Source: Kitasatospora sp. NBC_00458 (lineage in GTDB: Bacteria > Actinomycetota > Actinomycetes > Streptomycetales > Streptomycetaceae). Taken from it: DNA of 64,000 bases. Under the pieces are notes generated by a model. The model saw nothing but the letters and a program-made list of their open reading frames with translations. It was not told the DNA's origin and did no database searches. The position numbers and the translations under genes are program-made. Of the stretch, positions 56,761 through 64,000 are shown one piece after another. The stretch spans positions 3,721,001-3,785,000 of the forward strand of contig NZ_CP107904.1 in NCBI RefSeq assembly GCF_036013975.1. The letters are read 5' to 3'. Every line of letters begins with the position of its first letter. The first letter of the stretch is position 1.

Positions 56761-57953
56761 CCGAGCAGCTCCCCGTCCGAACCGCCGACGTAGCGGCGCG
56801 GCACCCGGGAGCCGATCCGGGTCACGATCTCGTAGGAGATGGTGCCGCAGGCGCGGCCCCAGTCCTCGGCGGTCGGCTCGCCGCGGTCACCGTTGCCGAA
56901 CAGGAGCACCTCGTCGCCGACCGCCGGGGTGTCACCGCCGAGGTCGACGACGAACTGGTCCATCGCCACCCGGCCTGCCACCGTCCGCCACTTGCCGTCG
57001 ATCTGCACCGGACCGATGCCGCTCGCGTGCCGGGGGACCCCGTCGCCGTAACCGACCGGGACGAGGCCCAGCGTGGTCGGGCCGGGGGTGGTGTAGTGGT
57101 GGCCGTAACTGACGCCGTGCCCACCGGGCACGTGCTTGACCAGGGCCAGCCGGGCGGTCAGCGACATCACCGGGCGCAGGCCGAAGTCGGCCGGCGAACC
57201 GACCTCCGGAACGGGCGACAACCCGTACATCGCCAGGCCGGTACGGACCATGTCGAAGTGCGACTGCGGCAGGAGCAGGGTGGCCGGCGAATTGGCCAGG
57301 TGGCGGACCTCCGGGCGCAGGCCGGCCGCCTCGGCGGTGACCAGCGCGGCGCGGTAGGCGTCCAGCTGGGCCTGGATCGACGGGTGCCCCGGTTCGTCGG
57401 CGGCCGCGAAGTGCGACCAGACGCCGACCACGGTGAGCAGGCCGTCCAGCTCGGCACGGCGGGCGGCGGCGACCAACTCGGGCCAGTCGTGCGGCTGGCA
57501 GCCGTTGCGGCCCAGACCGGTGTCGGCCTTCAGGTGCACGCGGGCCGGGAGGCCGGTGGTGCGGACGGCGGCGAGCAGCTCGTCCAGCGCCCACCGACCG
57601 CTGACCGAGATGTCGATGTCGGCGAGCAGCGCCTCCCGCCAGGGGCCGCCGGGGGTCCAGAGCCAGCAGAGGACGCGGGCCTGGTCCGGGCGGATGCCCG
57701 CGGCACGCAGGGCGAGCGCCTCCTCCGGCGTCGCGGTGCCCAGCCAGCCGACACCTGCGGCAACCGCCTCCCGGGCACACCGCAGGGCGCCGTGGCCGTA
57801 GGCGTCCGCCTTGACCGCGGCCATCACCGTGGCGCCGCCGATGCGCTCGCGCAGCGCGTCGAGGTTGCCCCGCAGGGCGGCCAGATCGATGATCGCCTCG
57901 GCCCGCGCTCCGTCGGTGAGGGTGGCCGTAGCGATCGTGTTCGCAGTTGTCAT
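56757..57953 (-). CDS. alr: alanine racemase
   Basis: A 398-residue PLP enzyme that makes D-alanine for peptidoglycan. ATG at 57953; the extended upstream frame is non-coding in character. The PLP Lys48 lies in VKADAYGHG, and the catalytic Tyr of the partner subunit is in the GVSYGHHY region. The barrel and C-terminal domain are of normal length. The stop overlaps the hydrolase ATG. The promoter must be in the first part of the palindrome-rich gap upstream. Confidence 0.96.
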   Translation of the reverse strand: MTTANTIATATLTDGARAEAIIDLAALRGNLDALRERIGGATVMAAVKADAYGHGALRCAREAVAAGVGWLGTATPEEALALRAAGIRPDQARVLCWLWTPGGPWREALLADIDISVSGRWALDELLAAVRTTGLPARVHLKADTGLGRNGCQPHDWPELVAAARRAELDGLLTVVGVWSHFAAADEPGHPSIQAQLDAYRAALVTAEAAGLRPEVRHLANSPATLLLPQSHFDMVRTGLAMYGLSPVPEVGSPADFGLRPVMSLTARLALVKHVPGGHGVSYGHHYTTPGPTTLGLVPVGYGDGVPRHASGIGPVQIDGKWRTVAGRVAMDQFVVDLGGDTPAVGDEVLLFGNGDRGEPTAEDWGRACGTISYEIVTRIGSRVPRRYVGGSDGELLG

Positions 57954-58156
57954 CAGGGTCAGTCTCCCAGACGTCCCAGGGTCCTCGCCGAACGGCCCGT
58001 CGGCACGCCGCCCCGGGGCATCCCCACCGACCGGCTCGCACGACCCGCCACCCCTCACCGGACGCCCACGAATCACCCCCCGGTTCCCGCGGGCCACCAC
58101 CCGCCCGCCCCACCTGCCCCTGCGCCCACCATCCGGCTCGCCCCTACCCCGGGGGA
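57954..58156. other. alr upstream region before the palindrome array
   Basis: Part of an 837-bp gene-free gap. This first 200 bp is plain GC-rich sequence, presumably with the alr promoter. No clear -35/-10 or open frame with coding character. Confidence 0.5.
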
Positions 58157-58180
58157 AATATGCAGACCGGTCTACTTATT
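58157..58180. repeat. palindrome A1
   Basis: AATATGCAGACC then GGTCTACTTATT; 10 of 12 arm positions pair. Confidence 0.85.
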
Positions 58181-58211
58181 GGCGCCGCCCTCGGGAGCCT
58201 GCGCACCGCAT

Positions 58212-58239
58212 GCCGCACGCCGCACGCCGCACGCCGCAC
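58212..58239. repeat. four tandem 7-bp units
   Basis: GCCGCAC repeated four times just before hairpin B1. Confidence 0.85.
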
Positions 58240-58265
58240 AGGAAGTCGGCCGGTCCGACTTCCTG
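58239..58265. repeat. hairpin B1
   Basis: Perfect 11-bp arms (CAGGAAGTCGG and complement) with loop CCGGT. Confidence 0.88.
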
Positions 58266-58304
58266 CTCCACCGGCACCCGCCCAACGCCTCGCCCGTCCC
58301 AGAA

Positions 58305-58328
58305 AATATGTAGACCGGTCCACCTATT
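58305..58328. repeat. palindrome A2
   Basis: AATATGTAGACC then GGTCCACCTATT. Confidence 0.85.
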
Positions 58329-58379
58329 TATGTGGGCGCCCGATCGTGCGCACACCCCCGCCACCACGCCGCTGCACAG

Positions 58380-58400
58380 AAAGTCGGCGGGCCCGACTTT
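58380..58400. repeat. hairpin B2
   Basis: 8-bp perfect arms AAAGTCGG and complement, loop CGGGC; the outer bases are diverged. Confidence 0.8.
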
Positions 58401-58633
58401 TCACTCCCGCCACGCCACAACCGCCCACCCGGACGTACTCCCAGCCCCACCCCGCCACACCCGCCGGCCACCCGCACATCCACGCGATCACCGTCGACAC
58501 CCGAGCACCCGCACACCCACGCGCCCGCTCCCCATCGCGCCATCCGCATCCGCCCACCCGCAGCCTCACCCGCGCGCTCACCCCGGCTTCCCCGCCGCGC
58601 CGCGCCGCACCCGCCCGCCCCTTGCTTCCCAAA

Positions 58634-58657
58634 AATATGCAGACCGGTCTACCTACT
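58634..58657. repeat. palindrome A3
   Basis: AATATGCAGACC then GGTCTACCTACT; the right end is diverged. Confidence 0.82.
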
Positions 58658-58686
58658 CTGCCCCTCCACCCCTGCGCCCCGAAGTA

Positions 58687-58723
58687 CTGCGCAGGAAGTC
58701 GGCCGGTCCGACTTCCTGCGCAG
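58687..58723. repeat. hairpin B3, extended
   Basis: Perfect 16-bp arms (CTGCGCAGGAAGTCGG and complement), loop CCGGT; the strongest hairpin of the array. Confidence 0.88.
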
Positions 58724-58756
58724 CGAACAAGCGAGGCAAAGCGCACCGGACAGCAC

Positions 58757-58780
58757 ACTATGTAGACCGGTCGGCATATT
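58757..58780. repeat. palindrome A4
   Basis: ACTATGTAGACC then GGTCGGCATATT, 11 bp from the stop of the NAD(P)HX repair gene. Confidence 0.78.
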
Positions 58781-58790
58781 CCTTCCGGCG

Positions 58791-60383
58791 TCAGCTCGCC
58801 TGGCTCGACGCCGTCCGGACGTCGCGCCAGGCGTCGGGGAGGGCGGCGGCCACCTGGAGGGCGGTGATGGGGGCGCCGGGGGCGCCGGCCGCGCGGCGGG
58901 CGGCGAGTCCGTGCAGGTACGCGGCCACCGCGGCGGCGTCCAACGGGGAGAGCCCGGTGGACAGCAGTGAGCCGGCCAGGCCGGCGAGCACGTCGCCGCT
59001 TCCCGCGGTGGCAAGCCAGGAGCTGCCGGTCGGGTTGACGCGCACCCCGCCGCCCGGGTCGGCGACCACCGTGGTGGATCCCTTCAGCAGCACCGTCGCC
59101 CGATACGCGGCCGCGAGCCGGCGGGCCGTGACCAGCCGGGCGGCGGCCAGCTCGTCGGCGGCCGGCGGCCTGACCTCGCCGCCCCCGCTCGCCCTCTCCC
59201 CCGCACCGGCACCGGCACCGGCTCCGGCTCCGGCGCCCGCACCCCCACCGGCCTCAACCCCACCCGCCTCAACCCCACGCCCCGCGCCCGCCAGCAGGCG
59301 GGCCGCCTCGCCCGTGTGCGGGGTGAGCAGCGTGGGCGCCGTCCGCCCGGCCAGCGCCTGCGGCCCGAGGCGGGCCAGCTCGGTCAGCCCGTCCGCGTCC
59401 ACCAGCACCGGGACGTCGCTCGCCAGCGCTTCGGCGAGCGCCCGCTCCGCCCCCTCTCCCCCGCCAGGCCCGACCACCCAGGCCTGCACCCGTCCGGCGC
59501 CGGCCGGTCCGCCCTCGGTGACCAGCGCCTCGGGGTACCGCCGCACCACGTCCTCCGCCGCCGTCCCCACGTACCGCACCGCTCCCGCGCCTCCGTGCAG
59601 CGCCCCGGCCACCGCGAGCAGCGCCGCCCCGGGGTACCGCGCCGAGCCGGCCGCCACACCCACCACCCCGCGCCGGTACTTGTCGCTCTCCGCCCCCGGC
59701 ACCGGCAGCAGCGCGGCCACGTCGGCGTGCTGGAGCGCCGCCACGTCGGCCGGCGGCAGGGCCAGGCCGATCCCCACCAGCTGCACCGCCCCCGCGTACG
59801 AGGCTCCCGGGTCGATCAGCAGCCCCGGCTTGTACGTGCCGAAGCAGACCGTCACGTCCGCCCGCAGGGCCACGCCCGCCACTTCACCGGTGTCGGCGTC
59901 CACCCCGCTCGGCACGTCCACGGCCACCACCGGCCCGTTCCGGCCGGCCCGCGCGTACGGCTGTGCCTCCGGCCGCAGACCGCCGCGACCGCCGATGCCG
60001 ACGATGCCGTCCAGCACGAGGTCCGCGCGCGAGAAGTCGGCCAGGCCGACTTCCTGGTCCGGCTCCACCCGACCGCCCGCCGACCGCAGCGCCGCGAGGC
60101 CCCCGGCGTGGGCCCGCCCGGGTGCCGTCAGCACCGCCGTCACCCGGGCGCCGCGCCGGGCCAGCGCCGCGCCCGCGTACAGGGCGTCGCCCCCGTTGTC
60201 GCCGCTGCCCGCCAGCACCACCACCCGGCTGCCGTAGACGCGGCCGCGCCTGCGGGTCAGCAGCCGGGCACAGGTCGCGGCGAGGCCGACGGCGGCGCGC
60301 TGCATCAGGGTGCCCTCCGGCAGCCCGGCCATCAGTTCGGCCTCGGCGGCCCGGACCTGCTCGACACGGTGAGCACTGCGCAT
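58791..60383 (-). CDS. nnr: bifunctional NAD(P)H-hydrate epimerase / ADP-dependent dehydratase
   Basis: A 530-residue fusion that repairs hydrated NADH and NADPH. The epimerase half (about 1-215) has GSGDNGGDALYAG, and its Asp lies in VVAVDVPSGVDAD. The dehydratase half (about 225-520) has the ribokinase-like ATP site TAGSGDVLAG and the substrate motif TLLTPHTGEAARLL. ATG at 60383. In the epimerase half, hairpin type B (60033-60053) encodes the QEVGLADF loop, unlike the usual sequence there. An Ala/Gly-rich stretch near 370-400 (GAGAGAGAGA) is a second low-complexity insert. It reads in the same direction as alr, beyond the palindrome array. Confidence 0.94.
   Translation of the reverse strand: MRSAHRVEQVRAAEAELMAGLPEGTLMQRAAVGLAATCARLLTRRRGRVYGSRVVVLAGSGDNGGDALYAGAALARRGARVTAVLTAPGRAHAGGLAALRSAGGRVEPDQEVGLADFSRADLVLDGIVGIGGRGGLRPEAQPYARAGRNGPVVAVDVPSGVDADTGEVAGVALRADVTVCFGTYKPGLLIDPGASYAGAVQLVGIGLALPPADVAALQHADVAALLPVPGAESDKYRRGVVGVAAGSARYPGAALLAVAGALHGGAGAVRYVGTAAEDVVRRYPEALVTEGGPAGAGRVQAWVVGPGGGEGAERALAEALASDVPVLVDADGLTELARLGPQALAGRTAPTLLTPHTGEAARLLAGAGRGVEAGGVEAGGGAGAGAGAGAGAGAGERASGGGEVRPPAADELAAARLVTARRLAAAYRATVLLKGSTTVVADPGGGVRVNPTGSSWLATAGSGDVLAGLAGSLLSTGLSPLDAAAVAAYLHGLAARRAAGAPGAPITALQVAAALPDAWRDVRTASSQAS
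60033..60053. repeat. hairpin B4 inside the coding sequence
   Basis: 10-bp arms GAAGTCGGCC and complement around one base. It shares 24 of 26 bases with hairpin B1, counting flanking bases. It encodes QEVGLADF in frame on the minus strand. Confidence 0.78.
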
Positions 60384-60579
60384 GACGGGATCCCCCGGTC
60401 TTCGACGACGGATGGCAGGGACGGACGACGGCTACCGCCGACGCTACGCGACCGACCTCCCCGCGGGCCCCGAGGCTTTACGGCACACTTTCGAGTGACA
60501 CCCACTTCGATCCCCCACCGGCTGCGCTCCGCACACCTACCGTGTCGCTCGGCACGGACCAGCAGGAGGGAGAAGGGCC

Positions 60580-61137
60580 ATGGTCGCCATGCCGGCAATC
60601 GAGCGTCCGACGGACCAGGACGGCATCATCCAGGCATTCCTGGAGCTGGACACGCCGCCCGGATTCAAGGCCGAACTCATCGAAGGGGAGATCGTCGTGA
60701 CCCCGCCACCGGACGGATCTCATGAAACCGCGTTCTCGCTCATCAACCGGCAGTTCATGCGCAAGGCCGAGATCGAGTTCGATCTGTCGGGCAACAAGGG
60801 CCTGATCACGCCCAAGGGCCGCTTCATCCCGGACGGGACGGTCAGCAGGGTCGGCCACTTCGAGAACAGTGGCAGCTGGGCCCCCGCAGCGGGAGTCCTG
60901 CTGGTCTTCGAGATCACCTCCACCAACCCCGGCAAGGACCGCGGCCCCAAGCGGAACGGCTACGCCGCGGCCGGTGTCCCCTGCTACCTGCTGGTCGACC
61001 GGGGCGAGGGCAAGGTCACCCTCTTCACCGACCCGGAGGGCGAGGACTACACCGCCCACGTCCAAGTCGACTTCGGCAAGCCGATCGACCTGCCCGCGCC
61101 GTTCTCGTTCACCCTGGACACGGCCCCCCTGAAGTAG
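60580..61137 (+). CDS. Uma2 family (DUF820) nuclease-fold protein
   Basis: A 185-residue protein; ATG follows AGGAGGGAGAAGG. The PD-(D/E)xK-like elements are present: ELIEGEIVVTPPP at the start, an Asp near IPDGTVS, FEITSTNPGKDRGPK with Glu and Lys, then the GYAAAGVPCYLLVDRG ending. Uma2 proteins are numerous and mobile in streptomycetes, and their target is unknown. It lies alone, opposite to its neighbours, between the NAD(P)HX gene and glmS, which suggests it was acquired. Confidence 0.88.
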   Translation: MVAMPAIERPTDQDGIIQAFLELDTPPGFKAELIEGEIVVTPPPDGSHETAFSLINRQFMRKAEIEFDLSGNKGLITPKGRFIPDGTVSRVGHFENSGSWAPAAGVLLVFEITSTNPGKDRGPKRNGYAAAGVPCYLLVDRGEGKVTLFTDPEGEDYTAHVQVDFGKPIDLPAPFSFTLDTAPLK

Positions 61138-61220
61138 CCCTGAACCTGGAGCAGCGCCCCCGGCCGGGCACCGGGCCCGACGCCCGCCCCCGATACCCCC
61201 GCCCCGCCCCCGGACAGCAA

Positions 61221-61259
61221 GGTGCCCCCGCGGTAGGACGCAGCCACCACGGGGGCACC
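61221..61259. terminator. hairpin between the convergent Uma2 and glmS genes
   Basis: 9-bp arms GGTGCCCCC / GGGGGCACC with a 21-nt loop. Confidence 0.6.
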
Positions 61260-61271
61260 GAACGGACGGAC

Positions 61272-61298
61272 GGGACGGACGGGACGGACGGGACGGAC
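61272..61298. repeat. three tandem 9-bp units at the glmS stop
   Basis: GGGACGGAC three times, running up to the stop codon of glmS. Slippage could move the gene end. Confidence 0.85.
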
Positions 61299-63154
61299 TA
61301 CTCGACGGTGACCGACTTCGCCAGGTTGCGCGGCTGGTCGACCTCGTGGCCCTTGGCCGTGGCCAGCTCGCAGGCGAAGACCTGCAGCGGCACGGTGGAG
61401 ACCAGCGGCTGCAGCAGCGTCGGCGTGACCGGGATCCGGATCAGGTGGTCCGCGTACGGGACGACCGCCTCGTCGCCCTCCTCCGCGATGACGATCGTGC
61501 GGGCACCGCGGGCCCGGATCTCCTGGATGTTGGAGACGATCTTGTCGTGCAGGATCGACCGCCCGCGCGGCGACGGGACGACCACCACGACCGGCAGCCC
61601 CTCCTCGATCAGCGCGATCGGCCCGTGCTTCAGCTCGCCCGCCGCGAAGCCCTCGGCGTGCATGTAGGCGAGCTCCTTGAGCTTGAGCGCGCCCTCCAGG
61701 GCCACCGGGAAGCCCACGTGCCGGCCGAGGAAGAGCACCGAGCGCGCGTCGGCCAGCGAGCGGGCCAGCTCGCGCACCGGCTCCATGGTCTCCAGCACCT
61801 GCTCGACCTGGCGCGGGGCGTCGCCGAGCTCCTTGATGACGGCGAGGATCTCGTCGCCCCACTTGGTGCCGCGCACCTGGCCGAGGTACAGCGCGACCAG
61901 GTAGCAGGCGACCAGCTGGGTCAGGAACGCCTTGGTGGAGGCGACCGCGACCTCGGGCCCGGCGTGCGTGTACAGCACCGCGTCCGACTCGCGCGGGATG
62001 GTGGAGCCGTTGGTGTTGCAGATCGCCAGCACCTTGGCGCCCTGTTCGCGCGCGTGCCGCAGCGCCATCAGGGTGTCCATGGTCTCGCCGGACTGCGAGA
62101 TCGCGATGACCAGCGTGCCCGGGCCCATGATCGGGTCGCGGTACCGGAACTCGGACGCGACCTCCACCTCGCAGGGGATCCGGGTCCAGTGCTCGATCGC
62201 GTACTTGGCGATCATGCCCGCGTGGAACGCGGTGCCGCAGGCGACGATGACGACCTTGTCGACCGACCGCAGGTCGGCGTCGGAGATCCGCAGCTCGTCG
62301 AGGGTGAGCCGGCCGTCGGAGCCGATCCGGCCGAGCAGGGTGTCCGCGACGGCCTTCGGCTGCTCGGCGATCTCCTTGAGCATGAAGTAGTCGTAGCCGC
62401 CCTTCTCGGCGGCGGAGGCGTCCCAGTCGACGTGGTACTCGCGCACCTCGGCCGGGGTGCCGTCGAAGTTGGTGACCGTGACCGCGTCGCGGCGCAGCTC
62501 GACGACCTGGTCCTGGCCCAGCTCGATCGCCTCGCGGGTGTGCGCGATGAAGGCGGCGACGTCGGAGGCGAGGAAGTTCTCGCCCTCGCCGCGCCCGACC
62601 ACCAGCGGCGAGTTGCGGCGGGCGCCGACGACGACGTCGGGCGCGTCCGCGTGCACGGCGACGAGGGTGAAGGCGCCGTCGAGGCGGCGGCAGACCGCCC
62701 GCATGGCCTCGGCCAGGTCGCCGTCGTAGAGCTCGCCGAGCAGGTGGGCGACGACCTCGGTGTCGGTCTCCGAGCGCAGGGTGTGGCCGCGCTCGGCCAG
62801 CTCGGCCCGGAGCTGGGCGAAGTTCTCGATGATGCCGTTGTGGACCACGGCCACCCGGAGGGCGTCGTCCAGGTGGGGGTGGGCGTTGGCGTCGGTCGGG
62901 CCGCCGTGGGTGGCCCATCGGGTGTGCCCGATGCCGGTGGTGCCGCCGGGAAGAGGGGTCTCGGCGAGCGACTTCTCCAGGTTGGCGAGCTTTCCGGCCC
63001 GCTTGTCGGTGGCGAGGCTCCACTGCCCGTCGGAGCCCTGCACCTGCACCGCGACACCGGCGGAGTCGTAACCCCGGTACTCCAGTCGCTGCAGGCCTGC
63101 GATTACTACGTCAAGCGCGGGCTGGGAGCCCACGTATCCAACAATTCCGCACAT
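61298..63154 (-). CDS. glmS: glutamine-fructose-6-phosphate aminotransferase (isomerising)
   Basis: A 618-residue enzyme that makes glucosamine-6-phosphate for wall synthesis. The start is set at ATG of MCGIVGYVG because the mature enzyme must expose Cys2, the glutaminase nucleophile; the longer upstream frame is rejected. The glutaminase half has GHTRWATHG. The two SIS domains follow (CGTAFHAGMIAKY; ISQSGETMDTLMAL; HAEGFAAGELKHGPIALIEEG). It ends LAKSVTVE with the usual C-terminal tail. It is divergent from coaA across 99 bp. No glmS ribozyme is present or expected here. Confidence 0.97.
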   Translation of the reverse strand: MCGIVGYVGSQPALDVVIAGLQRLEYRGYDSAGVAVQVQGSDGQWSLATDKRAGKLANLEKSLAETPLPGGTTGIGHTRWATHGGPTDANAHPHLDDALRVAVVHNGIIENFAQLRAELAERGHTLRSETDTEVVAHLLGELYDGDLAEAMRAVCRRLDGAFTLVAVHADAPDVVVGARRNSPLVVGRGEGENFLASDVAAFIAHTREAIELGQDQVVELRRDAVTVTNFDGTPAEVREYHVDWDASAAEKGGYDYFMLKEIAEQPKAVADTLLGRIGSDGRLTLDELRISDADLRSVDKVVIVACGTAFHAGMIAKYAIEHWTRIPCEVEVASEFRYRDPIMGPGTLVIAISQSGETMDTLMALRHAREQGAKVLAICNTNGSTIPRESDAVLYTHAGPEVAVASTKAFLTQLVACYLVALYLGQVRGTKWGDEILAVIKELGDAPRQVEQVLETMEPVRELARSLADARSVLFLGRHVGFPVALEGALKLKELAYMHAEGFAAGELKHGPIALIEEGLPVVVVVPSPRGRSILHDKIVSNIQEIRARGARTIVIAEEGDEAVVPYADHLIRIPVTPTLLQPLVSTVPLQVFACELATAKGHEVDQPRNLAKSVTVE

Positions 63155-63253
63155 GCGTGCCAGCATAAGGGCGCTCCGAACGCCCCATTCGCGCGGTTCG
63201 CCCACAGCGCGTGACCGACACCACAACCACCACGAACGGCGCTACGGCTCACA

Positions 63254-64000
63254 ATGGAGCATGTGCTGACCGAACTGTGTACGCGGGGCGCCACCACGCC
63301 CGGCCCGTCGCCGTCCCCCTACGTGGACCTCAGTCGGGCCGAGTGGAGCGCGCTGCGCGAGCGTACGCCGCTGCCGCTGACCGCGCAGGAGGTGGAACGG
63401 CTGCGCGGCCTGGGCACCGCCCTCGACCTGGACGAGGTCCGTGACGTCTACCTGCCGCTGTCCCGGCTGCTGAACCTCTACATCCACGCCACGCACGACC
63501 TGCGGGGCGCGCTGGGCACGTTCCTGGACACCGGGGACACCGAGCGCACCCGCACCCCGTTCATCATCGGGGTGGCCGGCTCGGTCGCGGTCGGCAAGTC
63601 CACCACGGCCCGCCTGCTGCAGGCGCTGCTGGCCCGCTGGCCGGAACACCCCCGGGTCGAGCTGGTCACCACGGACGGGTTCCTGCTGCCCAACGCCGAG
63701 CTGCGCAGACGCGGGCTGATGGCCCGCAAGGGCTTCCCCGAGTCGTACGACCGCCGGGCGCTGATGCGGTTCGTCGCGGACGTGAAGGCCGGCAAGGAGA
63801 GGGTCTCCGCCCCGGTCTACTCGCACCTGGTGTACGACATCGTGCCCGGGGAGCGGCTCACCGTGGAGCGCCCGGACATCCTGATCGTCGAGGGGCTGAA
63901 CGTGCTCCAGCCGGCGCTGCCCGGCAACGACGGCCGGACCAGGCTCGCGGTGACCGACTACTTCGACTTCTCGATCTACGTCGACGCCCGCACCGACGAC
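63254..64000 (+). CDS. coaA: pantothenate kinase (type I), 3' end beyond window
   Basis: 249 residues are visible. The P-loop is [12 protein letters not shown], followed by [21 protein letters not shown] and the nucleotide-binding EGLNVLQ. CoaA phosphorylates pantothenate, the first step of coenzyme A synthesis, and is feedback-inhibited by CoA. The start at 63254 lacks a strong ribosome site, and the first ~20 residues are variable. It is divergent from glmS. The window ends within the gene. Confidence 0.94.
   Translation, partial: MEHVLTELCTRGATTPGPSPSPYVDLSRAEWSALRERTPLPLTAQEVERLRGLGTALDLDEVRDVYLPLSRLLNLYIHATHDLRGALGTFLDTGDTERTRTPFIIGVAGSVAVGKSTTARLLQALLARWPEHPRVELVTTDGFLLPNAELRRRGLMARKGFPESYDRRALMRFVADVKAGKERVSAPVYSHLVYDIVPGERLTVERPDILIVEGLNVLQPALPGNDGRTRLAVTDYFDFSIYVDARTDD

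Larger units (their letters stand above)
58157..58780. repeat. array of alternating palindromes A and B
   Basis: Seven palindromes occupy 624 bp without a gene, in order A-B-A-B-A-B-A. Type A (4 copies) is a 24-bp dyad, consensus AATATGYAGACC / GGTCTACYTATT, with AGACCGGTC invariant and AT-rich ends. Type B (3 copies) is a hairpin with AAGTCGG / CCGACTT in its arms and a 5-nt CCGGT-like loop. Centres are 60-84 bp apart except one 255-bp gap. Spacers are C-rich and G-poor on the plus strand. Type A looks like a TetR-family operator, but no TetR gene is in the window. Confidence 0.88.

Noticed and set aside
58157-58780. The palindrome array as a CRISPR array or integron attachment sites
   Set aside because: Repeats are of two types, they are palindromic, spacing is irregular (60-255 bp), and no cas or integrase gene is near.
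58155-58790. Open frames crossing the palindrome array on both strands
   Set aside because: Their translations are proline- and arginine-rich, repeat the palindromes (for example KYADRSTY, QEVGRSDFL) and have no ribosome sites. The palindromes themselves explain the open frames.
63155-63253. glmS ribozyme or riboswitch
   Set aside because: Too short a leader and not found in actinobacteria; no catalytic core is visible.

Overview
The window is very GC-rich chromosomal DNA from a streptomycete-type actinobacterium (Streptomyces or a close relative such as Kitasatospora). The best evidence is the developmental regulator pair bldM/whiD. It sits in the actinobacterial block guaB3-guaB-sigma factor-bldM-whiD-groEL1-groES-(rimI/tsaB/tsaD)-tsaE-alr-glmS-coaA, which also exists in rearranged form in mycobacteria. 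Supporting evidence is the GTG starts, GTGA/ATGA overlaps, an LAxTG sortase signal, an IcmB-type mutase subunit and several membrane Ser/Thr kinases. Most of the window is core chromosome; accessory DNA is limited and identifiable.

Layout. 0-8 kb: a VWA / DUF5682 / MoxR operon on the minus strand, divergent from a SWIM-finger / DUF5691 pair on the plus strand. 8-20.9 kb: B12-binding mutase subunit, M23 peptidase with a palindromic promoter, PcrA helicase, acyltransferase, a PspC-linked two-component system divergent from a PspC membrane protein, a DoxX-Rieske fusion and guaA. 20.9-21.9 kb has no convincing gene. 22-34.6 kb: streptophobe-like membrane protein, GMC oxidoreductase with succinic semialdehyde dehydrogenase, and three kinase-fold membrane proteins (two active, one pseudokinase). 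34.7-36.2 kb: an apparently intact IS30-family element with 28-bp inverted repeats and a 3-bp target duplication, inserted in the loop of a terminator hairpin. 36.2-45.5 kb: guaB3, guaB, sigma factor, bldM, whiD, a LysR regulator, and groES-groEL1 under two CIRCE operators. 45.5-52.8 kb: methyltransferase, lipoprotein deacetylase, and the t6A/RimI group tsaB-rimI-tsaD plus tsaE. 53.2-55.5 kb: an LAxTG surface protein and a decayed IS5-family transposase, apparently inserted between tsaE and the hydrolase-alr operon. 55.5-64 kb: hydrolase-alr, a non-coding array of palindromes, the NAD(P)HX repair enzyme, a Uma2 nuclease-fold protein, glmS and the start of coaA.

The most unusual element is the 0.6-kb gene-free stretch between alr and the NAD(P)HX repair gene. 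Two unrelated palindrome types alternate there: four copies of an operator-like dyad (core AGACCGGTC with AT-rich flanks) and three copies of a hairpin (AAGTCGG / CCGACTT arms). A fourth hairpin copy lies inside the neighbouring gene. Other sites recognised from sequence are four helically phased half-sites between the PspC two-component operon and its divergent partner, a sigma-BldN-type promoter for bldM, and a perfect 12-bp dyad over the M23 peptidase promoter.

Starts were chosen by Shine-Dalgarno match, overlap with the upstream gene and family N-termini. No tRNA, rRNA or CRISPR array was seen.
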